Assembly: GCF_900103195.1 (NCBI RefSeq)
Contig: NZ_FMWU01000010.1
Span: 124,001-188,000 of the forward strand
Length of the DNA stretch: 64,000 bases
Direction of reading: 5' to 3'
Source of the DNA: Methylobacterium sp. UNC378MF
Lineage (GTDB): Bacteria > Pseudomonadota > Alphaproteobacteria > Rhizobiales > Beijerinckiaceae
In this document: positions 26,388 through 35,551 of the stretch, piece after piece
Numbering within the stretch: position 1 is the stretch's first letter
Layout: each line of letters opens with the position of its first letter
Notes under the pieces: model-generated
The model's database searches: none
Told to the model about the DNA's origin: nothing
The model's input: the letters and a program-made list of their open reading frames with translations, nothing else
Program-made: the position numbers and the translations under genes

Positions 26388-29123
26388 TCAGCCCCGCCGC
26401 CGTCCGCCGCCGCCCTTGTACTTGGGCTTCTGCCCGCCGAGTCCCTGCGTCGAGCGTGGCTTCGGCCGCTCCTGCCAGACCGGTGCGAGGCCGCCCACCG
26501 GCAGCTCCCGGTCCGTGCCGGGGCCCATATTGTCGAGGTCCGGCTTGGCGATCCGGCTGCCGCCTCCCCCGCGTGGCGCCTTTCGTCCGAACTTGCCGGC
26601 CTCGCGCTCCACGTCGCTCTGCCGGGCCATCGGATCGTCCGAGACCAAGAGTTCGGTCGCCTGGAGCCGCTTCAGCTCGTCGCGCAGCCGCGCCGCCTCC
26701 TCGAAGTCGAGGTCGGCGGCCGCCGCCCGCATGCGCTTCTCCAGATCCGCCATGACGGCCTTGAGGTTGTGGCCGACCGTGATCGCGTCCTTGGCCAGCC
26801 CGGTATCGACCTGGACATGATCGCGCTCGAACACGCTGCTGAGGATGTCGGCGATGCCGCGCTTCACGCTCTGAGGCGTGATTCCGTGCTCTTCGTTGTA
26901 GGCGAGCTGCTTGGTGCGCCGGCGCTCGGTCTCGGCCATCGCCCGCTCCATCGAGCCGGTGATGGTGTCCGCGTACAGGATGCAGCGCGCGTCGGCGTTG
27001 CGGGCTGCGCGGCCGATGGTCTGGATTAGCGAGGTCTCCGAGCGGAGGAACCCCTCCTTGTCGGCGTCGAGGATCGCGACAAGGGCGCATTCCGGGATGT
27101 CGAGTCCCTCGCGCAGCAAATTGATGCCGATCAGCACGTCGAAGGCCCCGAGCCGCAGGTCGCGGATGATCTCGATGCGCTCCAGCGTGTCGATGTCGGA
27201 GTGCATGTAGCGCACCCGCACGCTGTTCTCGTGCAGGTACTCGGTGAGATCCTCGGCCATGCGCTTGGTGAGCGTGGTCACGAGCGTCCGGTAGCCGGCC
27301 TGCGCCACGGCGCGGACCTCGCCCAGCAGGTCGTCGACCTGACTTCGGGCCGGGCGGATCTCGATCACCGGATCGACGAGGCCGGTGGGCCGGATGACCT
27401 GCTCGGCGAAGACGCCACCGGTCTGCTCCATCTCCCATTTGCCAGGCGTCGCCGAGACGTGGACCGTCTGCGGGCGCATCGCATCCCACTCCTCGAAGCG
27501 GAGCGGCCGGTTGTCGAGGCAGGAGGGCAGCCGGAACCCGTACTCGGCCAGCGTCGCCTTGCGACGGAAGTCGCCCCGATACATGCCGCCGATCTGCGGC
27601 ACCGTGACGTGGCTCTCGTCGGTGAAAACCAGGGCGTTGTCGGGCAAGTACTCGAACAGGGTCGGCGGCGGCTCGCCGGGCTTTCGACCGGTGAGATAAC
27701 GGGAATAGTTCTCGATGCCGTTGCAGGCGCCGGTGGCCTCGATCATCTCGATGTCGAAGGTACAGCGCTGGTCGATGCGCTGCGCCTCGATCAGCCGGCC
27801 CATCTTGGTCAGCTCCTCGATCCGGGCGTTCAGCTCGTGCTTGATGCCCTTGATCGCCTGCTGCAGCGTCGGGCGCGGCGTGACGTAGTGCGAATTGGCG
27901 TAGACCTTCACGAACTTCAGCTCGGAGATGGTCTTGCCGGTGAGCGGATCGAACTCGACGATGCTCTCGACCTCGTCGCCGAACAGGCCGATGCGCCAGC
28001 CGCGATCCTCCAAGTGGGCGGGCCACAGCTCGATCGAATCGCCCCGCACCCGGAACGTGCCGCGGGCGAAATCAGACTGGATGCGCTTGTACTGGAGCGC
28101 GACGAGATCGGCGATGAGCTGGCGCTGCTCGATCCGCTCGCCCAGACTCACCGTGAACGACATGGCCGTATAGGTCTCGACCGAGCCAATACCGTAGATG
28201 CACGAGACCGACGCCACGATGATCACGTCGTCCCGCTCCAGCAGGGCGCGGGTCGCGGAGTGCCGCATCCGGTCGATCTGCTCGTTGATCGAGGATTCCT
28301 TCTCGATGAACGTGTCCGAGCGCGGCACGTAGGCCTCGGGCTGATAGTAATCGTAGTAGGAAACGAAGTATTCGACGGCGTTTTCGGGGAAGAAGGCCTT
28401 GAACTCACCATAGAGCTGAGCGGCGAGCGTCTTGTTGGGCGCGAGGATCAGGGCGGGGCGTTGCGTCTCCTCGATGATCTTGGCCATCGTGAAGGTCTTG
28501 CCCGAGCCGGTGACGCCGAGCAGAACCTGGTCGCGCTCCATCGCCTGCACGCCGCCGACCAGCTCGGCAATCGCCCTGGGCTGGTCGCCAGCCGGCTTGA
28601 ACTCGGATTTCAGCGTGAACCGGACGCCGCCCTCGGATTTCTGCGGCCGCTCCGGCCGGTGCGGGACCCAGGTCTTCCCGTCCTTGAACAGCGGGTTGCC
28701 CTCGACGAGCAGGCGCTCCAGGGCGCTCACCGTTGCCGAGGCGCCGGCGTCGCCGCCGGGATCCGGCAGGTCTGCGCCCTCGGGCACGGGGCCGTCCTCG
28801 GGCGGCGTCAGGCCCAGCGCCTGCGCCAGACGCGGATCGACATCAGCCGCATCGCCGAGCGCGTAGCCGGCCTGAGGCGCCTCTGCGAAGCCGTCGCGGG
28901 CGATCTCGGCCCGGCGCGTGGCGGCCTTGGTATCAACCTTGCCGGCGCGCGCCTTCGGCTTGCCCGGCCGCACGGGCGGCTCGATGGGCGCCAGCCGGTT
29001 GCGATTGAGCGCCGGGTTCAGGAGCTCCGCCAGATAGGTGTCCAGGGGCTTCAGCTCGGGCTTCGACGCCTTGGCGGACGTGGCCGTGACGGAGGCGGCG
29101 CGCGGTTTCTTCGGTGCGGGCAT
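26388..29123 (-). CDS. uvrB: UvrABC system protein B (excinuclease subunit UvrB), extended at both ends
   Basis: A 911-residue UvrB, longer than the usual 670 or so. The canonical protein begins near residue 165 ([17 protein letters not shown]), with Walker [11 protein letters not shown], the beta-hairpin [12 protein letters not shown], helicase motifs [15 protein letters not shown], and [10 protein letters not shown], and a C-terminal UVR domain ([28 protein letters not shown]) that binds UvrC. An N-terminal Ala/Lys/Pro-rich extension of about 160 residues and a Gly/Arg/Lys-rich tail of about 70 residues are added. UvrB verifies DNA damage in nucleotide excision repair. ATG 29132 is an alternative start. 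No LexA box was found in the upstream region. Confidence 0.95.
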   Translation of the reverse strand: MPAPKKPRAASVTATSAKASKPELKPLDTYLAELLNPALNRNRLAPIEPPVRPGKPKARAGKVDTKAATRRAEIARDGFAEAPQAGYALGDAADVDPRLAQALGLTPPEDGPVPEGADLPDPGGDAGASATVSALERLLVEGNPLFKDGKTWVPHRPERPQKSEGGVRFTLKSEFKPAGDQPRAIAELVGGVQAMERDQVLLGVTGSGKTFTMAKIIEETQRPALILAPNKTLAAQLYGEFKAFFPENAVEYFVSYYDYYQPEAYVPRSDTFIEKESSINEQIDRMRHSATRALLERDDVIIVASVSCIYGIGSVETYTAMSFTVSLGERIEQRQLIADLVALQYKRIQSDFARGTFRVRGDSIELWPAHLEDRGWRIGLFGDEVESIVEFDPLTGKTISELKFVKVYANSHYVTPRPTLQQAIKGIKHELNARIEELTKMGRLIEAQRIDQRCTFDIEMIEATGACNGIENYSRYLTGRKPGEPPPTLFEYLPDNALVFTDESHVTVPQIGGMYRGDFRRKATLAEYGFRLPSCLDNRPLRFEEWDAMRPQTVHVSATPGKWEMEQTGGVFAEQVIRPTGLVDPVIEIRPARSQVDDLLGEVRAVAQAGYRTLVTTLTKRMAEDLTEYLHENSVRVRYMHSDIDTLERIEIIRDLRLGAFDVLIGINLLREGLDIPECALVAILDADKEGFLRSETSLIQTIGRAARNADARCILYADTITGSMERAMAETERRRTKQLAYNEEHGITPQSVKRGIADILSSVFERDHVQVDTGLAKDAITVGHNLKAVMADLEKRMRAAAADLDFEEAARLRDELKRLQATELLVSDDPMARQSDVEREAGKFGRKAPRGGGGSRIAKPDLDNMGPGTDRELPVGGLAPVWQERPKPRSTQGLGGQKPKYKGGGGRRRG

Positions 29124-29373
29124 GTGCACCATATGGGCCCGGACCCCGCTCCGAGAAACCCTGTCGGGATGCGGTTTGACGGCTTTCGTTGACCGCTGGT
29201 CGCGCCGCGGACCGGTGGTGGGACGACGCGCCTTTGCCACTAAAGACGGTGTGGCGAATACAACCATTCGGTAGAATTCACCCGGGAGCGAACTCGACCG
29301 CGGCCCCGGTTGCTGAGAAGATCGGCAGGCGCGGCGCGGGAAATCGGCTTGCCGTGAGCCGACGTGGTCGATA

Positions 29374-29388
29374 CTTTGCGCTGCAAAG
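29374..29388. promoter_or_regulatory. Candidate operator: CTTTGC-GCT-GCAAAG inverted repeat
   Basis: A perfect 6-bp inverted repeat with a 3-nt centre lies 28 nt before the membrane-protein start at 29416. The next gene in this likely operon encodes a winged-helix regulator of the HTH_34 type, so auto-regulation through this site is a reasonable inference from position and symmetry. I recall similar ACTTTG-containing repeats beside such regulators but could not check this. Confidence 0.4.
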
Positions 29389-29415
29389 CATGCTGCAGCC
29401 GGGGGCTTTTGGCAC

Positions 29416-30033
29416 ATGCAGGACCTGGACAAGGCGCTGGCCGACATCGTGGCGATCCGCTCGCAGATCGCCCGCGACACGGCGTTCCGCGGGGTGGGGG
29501 CGGCGACGGTGGCGGGCACCGGCGGCTTGGCGCTGGCCTGTGCGGCGGGCCAAGCGCTGTGGCTCGGCGATCCGGCGGTGCGAACCGGCCTGTTCTTCGG
29601 CCTCTGGATCGCGGCCGCCCTCGCGGCCTTCGCGATGATCGGCGTCGAGGCGGTCCGGCGCAGCCGGCGCCTGCATTCCGGCCTCGCCGATGCGATGGTG
29701 TGGAATGCCATAGAGGTGTTCCTGCCGGCGGCGGGTGCGGGGGCCTGCCTCGCCCTCGTCATCGCGCGTTTCGCCCCCGGCGAGGTCTGGATGCTGCCGG
29801 GTCTCTGGCAGGTGCTCGTCGGCCTTGGCCTGTTCGCCTCGGCGCGGATTCTGCCCCGAGGGGTGCAGGGCGTCGGTGCCTGGTATCTGCTTGCCGGGCT
29901 CGCGGTGCTGGCAATGTCGGCCGAGACGCGCGGCCTGTCCCCCTGGACGATGGGCCTGCCCTTCCTCGTCGGTCAAACCTGGCTGGCGGGGATCATCCAT
30001 CGCGGGGCGCGGGCCTTCGATGACGATCGCTGA
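29416..30033 (+). CDS. Integral membrane protein co-encoded with a winged-helix regulator
   Basis: A 205-residue protein starting with a short hydrophilic helix ([22 protein letters not shown]) and then five to six hydrophobic segments (about 24-42, 52-73, 93-112, 118-134, 147-163, 170-188). No catalytic motif or known transporter signature is visible. The downstream HTH_34-type regulator overlaps its last 14 nt, so the pair is translationally coupled. Paired membrane protein and winged-helix regulators of this kind occur in many proteobacteria, and the regulator probably controls its own operon. Function of the membrane protein is unknown. Confidence 0.75.
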   Translation: MQDLDKALADIVAIRSQIARDTAFRGVGAATVAGTGGLALACAAGQALWLGDPAVRTGLFFGLWIAAALAAFAMIGVEAVRRSRRLHSGLADAMVWNAIEVFLPAAGAGACLALVIARFAPGEVWMLPGLWQVLVGLGLFASARILPRGVQGVGAWYLLAGLAVLAMSAETRGLSPWTMGLPFLVGQTWLAGIIHRGARAFDDDR

Positions 30034-30409
30034 CCGTTCCGACGGGCGCTTTTCCTACGAGGGGCTCGACAGGATCATCCACGAGCGGGCACGCCTGAGC
30101 GTGCTGACCTCGTTGGTGGCGCATCCGAAGGGATTGCCCTTCCCGGATCTCAAGCGCCTGTGCGGGCTCACCGACGGCAACTTGAGCCGCCATCTCGCCG
30201 TGCTGAGCGAGGCCGATCTGGTGAGCCTCGAGAAGGGCTTTGCGCACAAGCGGCCGCAGACGGTCTGCCGCCTGACCTCCGTCGGGCGCCAACGCTTCAT
30301 TGGCTATCTCGGCGTGCTCGAGCAGGTGGTGCGCGACGCCGCGGAGGCCGCCGAGCGCGGGTCCGAATCCGGTGTCCGCGGCCTCGATCCGGCCACGAAA
30401 ACGGCGTGA
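30020..30409 (+). CDS. Winged-helix transcriptional regulator (HTH_34-like)
   Basis: A 129-residue DNA-binding protein. Residues about 15-95 form a winged helix: IHERARLSVLTSLVAH, then FPDLKRLCGLTDGNLSRHLAVLSEADLVSLEKGF, and a wing KRPQTVCRLTSVGRQRF. The TDGNLSRHL recognition-helix pattern is typical of PF13601-type regulators, related to MarR/ArsR proteins. The ATG lies inside the end of the membrane-protein gene (14-nt overlap), preceded by GGGCC. An inverted repeat at 29374-29388 is its probable target. No metal-binding cysteines are present. Confidence 0.82.
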   Translation: MTIADRSDGRFSYEGLDRIIHERARLSVLTSLVAHPKGLPFPDLKRLCGLTDGNLSRHLAVLSEADLVSLEKGFAHKRPQTVCRLTSVGRQRFIGYLGVLEQVVRDAAEAAERGSESGVRGLDPATKTA

Positions 30410-30486
30410 GGACGCCCCGCCCGGCCGGGAATATTAACTCCGTTTCGATAGAGCTCAACGCCACGCCCATGCCGGGAGACTTTACG

Positions 30487-31209
30487 ATGCAAAGCGAAGC
30501 GGTGCCGGGCCCCCTGCACGCCGCGATCATCATGGACGGTAACGGGCGCTGGGCCACGCAACGCGGCCTGCCGCGGCTGGCCGGCCATCACCGGGGCGTG
30601 GAATCGATCCGGCGCACCGCAGAGGCCTGCCCGGATCTCGGCATCGGCACGCTCACGCTCTATGCCTTCTCGGCGGATAACTGGCAGCGGCCCACCGAAG
30701 AGGTCGGCGGCCTGATGCGGCTCCTTCGCTCCTACCTGCGCAACGAGACCCAGCGCCTTGCACGCACCGGCACCCGCCTCAGCGTCGTCGGCCGGCGCGA
30801 CCGCCTGCCGGACGGCATCCCCGAGGCGATGGCTGCGGCGGAAGCCGCCACGGCGGCGGGGAGCCGGCTGCATCTCCGGATCTGCGTCGACTACTCGGCC
30901 CGCGACGCGATCATCGCGGCCGCACAGCGTCTCCAGGGCGATGACCTGACGCGCGAGGGCTTCGGCCAGCTGGTGGCCGGCCCGATGCACGGTTCGCCCG
31001 TCGACGTCGACCTGCTGATCCGCACCGGCGGCGAGCGCCGTCTCTCCGACTTCATGCTCTGGGAGGCGGCTTATGCCGAGCTGCATTTCACCGAGCGGAT
31101 GTGGCCTGATTTCGGCCCCGAGGACCTCGCCGAGGCGGTTGCCGAGTTCGGCCGCCGCGAGCGCCGGTTCGGCGGCCTGAAGGCGCCGGCCGTCTCGGCC
31201 GCGGCCTGA
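30487..31209 (+). CDS. uppS: Isoprenyl transferase (undecaprenyl diphosphate synthase family)
   Basis: A 240-residue cis-prenyltransferase. Catalytic D17 lies in IIMDGNGRWA; further family motifs are GHHRGVESIRR, LTLYAFSADNWQRP, and RTGGERRLSDFMLWEAAYAEL near the C-terminus. It condenses isopentenyl diphosphate onto farnesyl diphosphate to give the C55 carrier lipid for cell wall and O-antigen synthesis. The ATG at 30487 has GGGAG eight nt upstream, so it is preferred to ATG 30469. It is not in the usual frr-uppS-cdsA order, so it may be a second copy. coaBC follows 42 nt later. Confidence 0.9.
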   Translation: MQSEAVPGPLHAAIIMDGNGRWATQRGLPRLAGHHRGVESIRRTAEACPDLGIGTLTLYAFSADNWQRPTEEVGGLMRLLRSYLRNETQRLARTGTRLSVVGRRDRLPDGIPEAMAAAEAATAAGSRLHLRICVDYSARDAIIAAAQRLQGDDLTREGFGQLVAGPMHGSPVDVDLLIRTGGERRLSDFMLWEAAYAELHFTERMWPDFGPEDLAEAVAEFGRRERRFGGLKAPAVSAAA

Positions 31210-31251
31210 GCCGCTTGACGCGCGCGTACCGGCGCGCAGAGGGTCGCGCGC

Positions 31252-32475
31252 ATGATCGAGACCCTCCACAAGCGCCGCGTCCTCCTCGTCATCGGCGGTG
31301 GCATCGCGGCCTACAAGGCGCTCGACCTGATCCGGCGCCTGCGTGAGCGCGGCGCCAGCGTCTGCCCGGTGCTGACCGCGGGGGCGCAGGAATTCGTGAC
31401 ACCCCTCGCGGCTGCGGCGCTCGCGGGCGAGCGGGCGCATACCGATCTGTTCGACCGGGCCTCCGAGGCCGAGATCGGCCACATCAAGCTGGCCCGTCAG
31501 GCGGATGCCGTGGTCGTGGCGCCCGCAACCGCCAACCTGATGGCCAGCATGGCTGGCGGACACGCGGCTGATCTGGCGACCACGATCCTGCTGGCGACGA
31601 CCCTGCCGATCCTGCTGGCGCCGGCCATGAACGTCCAGATGTGGGCCCATCCGGCGACACGGCGGAACCGCGCGATCCTGGAGGGAGACGGCATCCGGAT
31701 CGTCGGCCCGAATGCCGGCAGGATGGCGGAGCCCGAATCCGGGCCTGGCCGCATGGCTGAGCCCAACGAGATCGCCGACGCGCTGGAGCGGATGCTGGGG
31801 CTGCAGGCCGGCGACGGGCCCCTCGTCGGCCGGCGCGTGCTCGTCACCTCCGGTCCGACTCATGAGCCAATCGATCCGGTCCGCTACATCGCCAATCGCT
31901 CGTCGGGCCGCCAGGGCCACGCCATTGCGGCCGCCGCCGCCGCGGCCGGTGCCGCCGTCACCCTGGTCTCCGGGCCGGTGGCGCTCCCCGACCCGCCGGG
32001 CGTCGCCGTGGTCCGGGTCGAGACTGCCCGGGAGATGCTCGCCGCCGTCGAGGCGGCGCTTCCGGCCGACATCGCGGTCTTCGCCGCCGCCGTCGCCGAT
32101 TGGCGTCCGGAACACGAGGCTGGAACCAAAAAGATCAAGAAGGACGGCACCGGGCCGGCGCCGATGTCGCTGGTGGAAAATCCCGACATCCTCGCCACGA
32201 TCGCGCGCCGGCCGGCGGGCCGCCCCCCCCTCGTGGTCGGGTTCGCCGCTGAAACCGACAGGGTTATCGAACACGCACGGGCGAAAATCGCCCGAAAGGG
32301 GTGCGACCTGATCGTGGCCAACGATGTGTCGGCCGAGGGCGGTGTGATGGGCGGCGCCGACAACGCGGTGCACGTGATCCGCCGGGACGGCGCGATCGAG
32401 ACCTGGCCGCGCCTCGGCAAGGACGAGGTTGCCCGGCGCTTGGTGGCGTATTTCGCGGGCCTTCTGGCTGATTGA
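31252..32475 (+). CDS. coaBC: Bifunctional phosphopantothenoylcysteine decarboxylase / phosphopantothenate-cysteine ligase CoaBC
   Basis: A 407-residue enzyme of coenzyme A synthesis. The flavin-binding CoaC half has GGGIAAYKALD at the start, a catalytic histidine in GHIKLAR (H77) and the APAMNVQMW motif with N127. The CoaB half has SGPTHEPIDPVRYIANRSSGRQGHA, AAVADWRP and the GTKKIKK lysine motif. At residues 152-171 the segment equivalent to the ACGD clamp, which in E. coli carries the catalytic cysteine, reads GPNAGRMAEPESGPGRMAEP and has no cysteine (see findings). Length is typical. Confidence 0.93.
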   Translation: MIETLHKRRVLLVIGGGIAAYKALDLIRRLRERGASVCPVLTAGAQEFVTPLAAAALAGERAHTDLFDRASEAEIGHIKLARQADAVVVAPATANLMASMAGGHAADLATTILLATTLPILLAPAMNVQMWAHPATRRNRAILEGDGIRIVGPNAGRMAEPESGPGRMAEPNEIADALERMLGLQAGDGPLVGRRVLVTSGPTHEPIDPVRYIANRSSGRQGHAIAAAAAAAGAAVTLVSGPVALPDPPGVAVVRVETAREMLAAVEAALPADIAVFAAAVADWRPEHEAGTKKIKKDGTGPAPMSLVENPDILATIARRPAGRPPLVVGFAAETDRVIEHARAKIARKGCDLIVANDVSAEGGVMGGADNAVHVIRRDGAIETWPRLGKDEVARRLVAYFAGLLAD

Positions 32476-32692
32476 TGGAGGTCGGCCCGACTGGAGTGCT
32501 GTGACGCACCTGGGACGATCGCTTCCGTTCGGGAACAACTACGCACAGGAGAGATGGAAGACTGGCTTTCAGGTTTGCATCGGATCGTGAGTGAGAATTT
32601 CGGATCCGGCGCATTTTGGAAGCGAAAAATATGATTATTCTTGATGCTTGCCTTTCTGAACTGCTCGGAACGAGAGTCGCATTAAAAAGAGT
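32476..32692. other. Intergenic region with AT-rich island, possible scar of a lost element
   Basis: From 32476 to about 32550 the DNA is ordinary. From about 32551 to 32692 GC is far lower than in neighbouring DNA, with tracts such as GCGAAAAATATGATTATT and GCATTAAAAAGAG. It contains only a 26-codon ORF at 32553 (MEDWLSGLHRIV...) that I cannot support as a gene. The island ends where the degraded chemoreceptor fragment starts. A former insertion is an inference; no inverted repeats or transposase remains were seen. Confidence 0.45.
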
Positions 32693-32926
32693 TTGAGCGT
32701 CGCGGCGGTGGCTGCAGCGCTGGGCGCCGCCACGCAAGAGATCGTCCGCAACGTCGGCCGAGCGGCTCAGGCCGCCGCCGCAATGGTCGGTCACATCGCC
32801 GGCGTGGCCGCGGCCTCGAAGGCGACCGACGCAGCGACGCACCCTGTCCTCAGGGGGGCCTGTCGGACCGAGCCTTTCCCTGCGGAGGTGGGCCGCTTCC
32901 TGGCCGCCAGCGTCCGGGCCGCCTGA
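32693..32926 (+). pseudogene. Degraded C-terminal fragment of a methyl-accepting chemotaxis protein
   Basis: A 77-codon open frame that matches only the last portion of a chemoreceptor signalling domain. It shares [11 protein letters not shown] exactly with the intact receptor at 35552-37228, then GVA, and ends [13 protein letters not shown] against that receptor's [12 protein letters not shown]. The sensor domain, membrane segments, HAMP and the hairpin tip are all missing, and the middle (residues about 33-60) is scrambled. It is on the opposite strand to the intact copy. It is almost certainly non-functional and marks a past deletion or recombination. Confidence 0.75.
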
Positions 32927-33032
32927 GCGGTCCCGGTGGTGCGGTCGGCCGCCTCCCTGGCCTGGACCGGTCCGAAGCGATAGAAGGCCCTCCGAAGGCC
33001 GGCGCGTACGGCGCCGGCTCCAGGGAGAAACC

Positions 33033-33449
33033 ATGCCTCGCCTGTCCCCCCTCTTCGGAGCCGCGTTGATCGCCATGACCACAGCCGCCAATGCCGAGAC
33101 CGTGACCACCCCGTCGGGCCTCAAGTATCAGGACGAGGTCGTCGGCACCGGGCCTGAGCCGAAGGCTGGCCAGCAGGTCACCGTCCAGTACACCGGCTGG
33201 CTCGACGAGGGCGGCAAGAAGGGCAAGAAGTTCGACTCGTCCCGCGACCGCAACCAGCCCTTCAGCTTCCCCCTCGGCGCTGGCCAGGTGATCAAGGGCT
33301 GGGACGAGGGCGTCGCCACCATGAAGACCGGCGGCAAGCGCACCCTGATCATCCCGCCGCAGCTCGGCTACGGCGCCCGCGGCGCTGGCGGCGTGATCCC
33401 GCCGAACGCCACCCTGATCTTCGACGTCGAACTCCTCGGCGCGAAGTAA
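33033..33449 (+). CDS. FKBP-type peptidyl-prolyl cis-trans isomerase, exported
   Basis: A 138-residue protein with a cleavable signal peptide (1-21, cleavage near ANA-ET). The rest is one FKBP domain: [50 protein letters not shown] (in parts), [28 protein letters not shown], all typical. It speeds proline isomerisation in folding of periplasmic proteins. It lies between the chemoreceptor remnant and jetA, 48 nt before jetA, but no functional link with the condensin genes is evident. A run of purines (GGGAGAAACC) precedes the ATG. Confidence 0.93.
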   Translation: MPRLSPLFGAALIAMTTAANAETVTTPSGLKYQDEVVGTGPEPKAGQQVTVQYTGWLDEGGKKGKKFDSSRDRNQPFSFPLGAGQVIKGWDEGVATMKTGGKRTLIIPPQLGYGARGAGGVIPPNATLIFDVELLGAK

Positions 33450-33497
33450 GGCATCGATCGGGGCTCGGGCTGCGCGGCGGCGAGAGTTTTCAGAACC

Positions 33498-34868
33498 ATG
33501 CTGTTCGCGCAGCTGTCCGACGAGCTGTTCAAGCCGCTCGCCTCGCCGAGCCGCGGCTTCAACGCCGCCCTGCTCCTGCACCTGCACCGGCGCGTCCTCG
33601 GGGCCGAGCCGGTGCGCAAGGCCGAACTCCTGGCCGAGATCGGCGACTTCGCCGCCGGCTGGGGCGATCCCGAGGTCAGCGGCGACGAGCCGATCTCGGC
33701 GGATCCGACCGAGCGCCGCACGGCGCTCTACCGGCGCCTCCTCGACACCGGCTGGCTGATCGAGCGCCGCGAGCGCTACGTTCCGGTCGCGGAATTCGAC
33801 CCCGAGGCCCGCCTGCTCTTGGAGGAGCTGTCGCGGCTGGAACGGGGCGAGACCCGCTCCTACGGCGGGGCCGTGCTGGAGGTGTTGGGCGGGCTCGAGA
33901 GCGCCCTGTCGGACCCGGCGAACCGCTCCGAGGCGCTGTCCAACGCCGCCCGCGGCGCGGCCGCCTTCCTGTCGCACGTGCGCGGCCTGGCAGCCGGCAT
34001 GCGCAAGGTCGAGGAACGCATCCTGCGCGAGCCCGACCGCGCCAAGACCTTCCGGCTGTTCTTCGAGGATTTCGTCGAGCGCCACCTGATCAGCGACTAC
34101 CGGACGCTGCATACCCGCTTCAACCCGTTCCGCTTCCGCGCCAGCGTGGTGCGCGAGGCCGGGCGGGCGCTGCGCGACGCCCTCACGGTCCGGGCGCTGG
34201 CCGAGGGCCTGATCCGCGAGGGGCGGAGTGCCGACCTCGACGCGGCGCAGAAGGCCGTCCGGGCCGATCTCGCCCAGATCCTCGCGGTGTTCGAGGGTCT
34301 CGACAACCACCTCGACGCCGTCGACGCCGTGGTGGCGCGCCTGGAGCGCCGGATCGCCTCCACGCTGCACGTGATGGACCGCCCGGACCCGAGCGGCGTC
34401 GAGCGCGTCGCCGCGCTGCTGCGCGCCGTCGGGGGAGCGGAGATCGCCCCCGAGGTGCCGGGCGACGTCTCGCTGCTGCGGCCGCCGATCGGGCACGCGC
34501 ATCTCCAGGCGCCGCGGGCCCGCAAGGCCGCGATCGACATGGAGCCCCTGCCCGACATCGAGGACGACCCCGTGGTCGACGCCTTCGCGGCCGCCAAGGC
34601 GGAGTTCCGGCGCCGCACCACCGTGACGCCCGAGAGCATGAGCGCCTTCGTGGAGGGCCGCCTCGGCAAGGCCGTGCGGCTGCGCGGGTCGCAGATCGTG
34701 ATCGCGGGCGTCGACGACTTCATCGTGTTCCAGCGCCTGCGTGAGATCGACGTGCTGTTCGACGCCAAGCTCGGCGCGCGCTACGCCCTGACCCGGCTGC
34801 CCGAGCGGGTGGTCAACGGCTGGCTGGACTGCCCGGATTTCCTGCTGGAGCGCCGTCCCCGTGCTTGA
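33498..34868 (+). CDS. jetA: JetA-like subunit of a Wadjet/MksBEF-type condensin (kleisin)
   Basis: A 456-residue protein whose start (MLFAQLSDELFKPLASPSRGFNAALLLHL, in parts) matches the JetA/DUF5716 pattern, followed by winged-helix-like segments and a long helical middle (about 130-330), as in MukF/MksF/JetA kleisins that close the SMC ring. The C-terminal region (about 385-456; DFIVFQRLREIDVL..ARYALTRLPERVVNGWLDCPDFLL) is compact. The gene overlaps the next (JetB-like) by 8 nt, as expected for obligate partners. Assignment is by motif resemblance and by the adjacent DUF4194 and SMC-like genes; confidence is moderate. Confidence 0.7.
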   Translation: MLFAQLSDELFKPLASPSRGFNAALLLHLHRRVLGAEPVRKAELLAEIGDFAAGWGDPEVSGDEPISADPTERRTALYRRLLDTGWLIERRERYVPVAEFDPEARLLLEELSRLERGETRSYGGAVLEVLGGLESALSDPANRSEALSNAARGAAAFLSHVRGLAAGMRKVEERILREPDRAKTFRLFFEDFVERHLISDYRTLHTRFNPFRFRASVVREAGRALRDALTVRALAEGLIREGRSADLDAAQKAVRADLAQILAVFEGLDNHLDAVDAVVARLERRIASTLHVMDRPDPSGVERVAALLRAVGGAEIAPEVPGDVSLLRPPIGHAHLQAPRARKAAIDMEPLPDIEDDPVVDAFAAAKAEFRRRTTVTPESMSAFVEGRLGKAVRLRGSQIVIAGVDDFIVFQRLREIDVLFDAKLGARYALTRLPERVVNGWLDCPDFLLERRPRA

Positions 34869-35487
34869 GGGCTTCCGCGCGATCATCGACGGCGACGAGC
34901 CGCCGCCCCCCGGCGCCCGGGCGCCGGACGCCGAGGAGCTGTGCCGCGCCCTCCAGGTGCTGCTGAAGGGTCAGGTGATCTACGCCGAGACCCAGAACAT
35001 CGGCCGCTCCTACGAGCTCGCCCGGCACTACGCGCCGTTCTTCACCGACTACTTCGCCTGCCTCGGCTACGCGCTGACCGTCTCGCACCGCGACCAGATG
35101 GTCTCGCTGAGCCCGGCTGCCGACGCCCCGCGGCACGACATCGTCTCGGAGCGCCTGCGCAAGGACGAGACCCTGGTGCTGCTGGCGCTCCGGCTGCTCT
35201 ACGAGGAGGGGTTGCGCGACCATCGGGCCGGCACGGACGGGATCGTCGACTGCACCACCGACGAGATCGTCGAGAAGATCCGCGCCGTCGCGCGCAACGA
35301 GCCCCCCGAGGAGGGGCGGCTCGCCGACATCCTGCGCCTCTACGCCAAGCGCGGCGGCCTGCGCCTCGGCGAGCGCGACCGGGTCGAGCGGGTCACGCCG
35401 CTCGCGCTCCTGCCGGGACTGACGGTGCTGGCCTCCGACGCCTGGATGGAGCGCCTGCGGGCGTGGTCCGAGGCCGGCGAGGCCTGA
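34861..35487 (+). CDS. jetB: JetB-like DUF4194 subunit of a Wadjet/MksBEF-type condensin (KITE)
   Basis: A 208-residue winged-helix-type protein (GTG start within the end of jetA). The pattern LCRALQVLLKGQVIYAETQN..SYELARHYAPFFTDYFACLGYALTVSHRDQMVSL is that of DUF4194/MksE/JetB proteins, the KITE subunits that bind kleisin and DNA. The C-terminal half (ETLVLLALRLLYEEG.. LRLYAKRGGLRLGERDRVERVTPLALLPGLTVL) also fits. Downstream the expected SMC subunit gene is not next; an opposite-strand chemoreceptor gene ends 65 nt further on. Confidence 0.72.
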   Translation: MLEGFRAIIDGDEPPPPGARAPDAEELCRALQVLLKGQVIYAETQNIGRSYELARHYAPFFTDYFACLGYALTVSHRDQMVSLSPAADAPRHDIVSERLRKDETLVLLALRLLYEEGLRDHRAGTDGIVDCTTDEIVEKIRAVARNEPPEEGRLADILRLYAKRGGLRLGERDRVERVTPLALLPGLTVLASDAWMERLRAWSEAGEA

Positions 35488-35551
35488 GGCCGGCGCCGGC
35501 CGCTCCGGAAACGCGTCCCCGGGCGACCGAGCCGTGCCTGTCGGCTCCCGG

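Noticed and set aside
27201..29192. 663-codon plus-strand frame opposite uvrB
   Set aside because: Shadow of uvrB; translation is Arg/Leu/Gly-rich without motifs.
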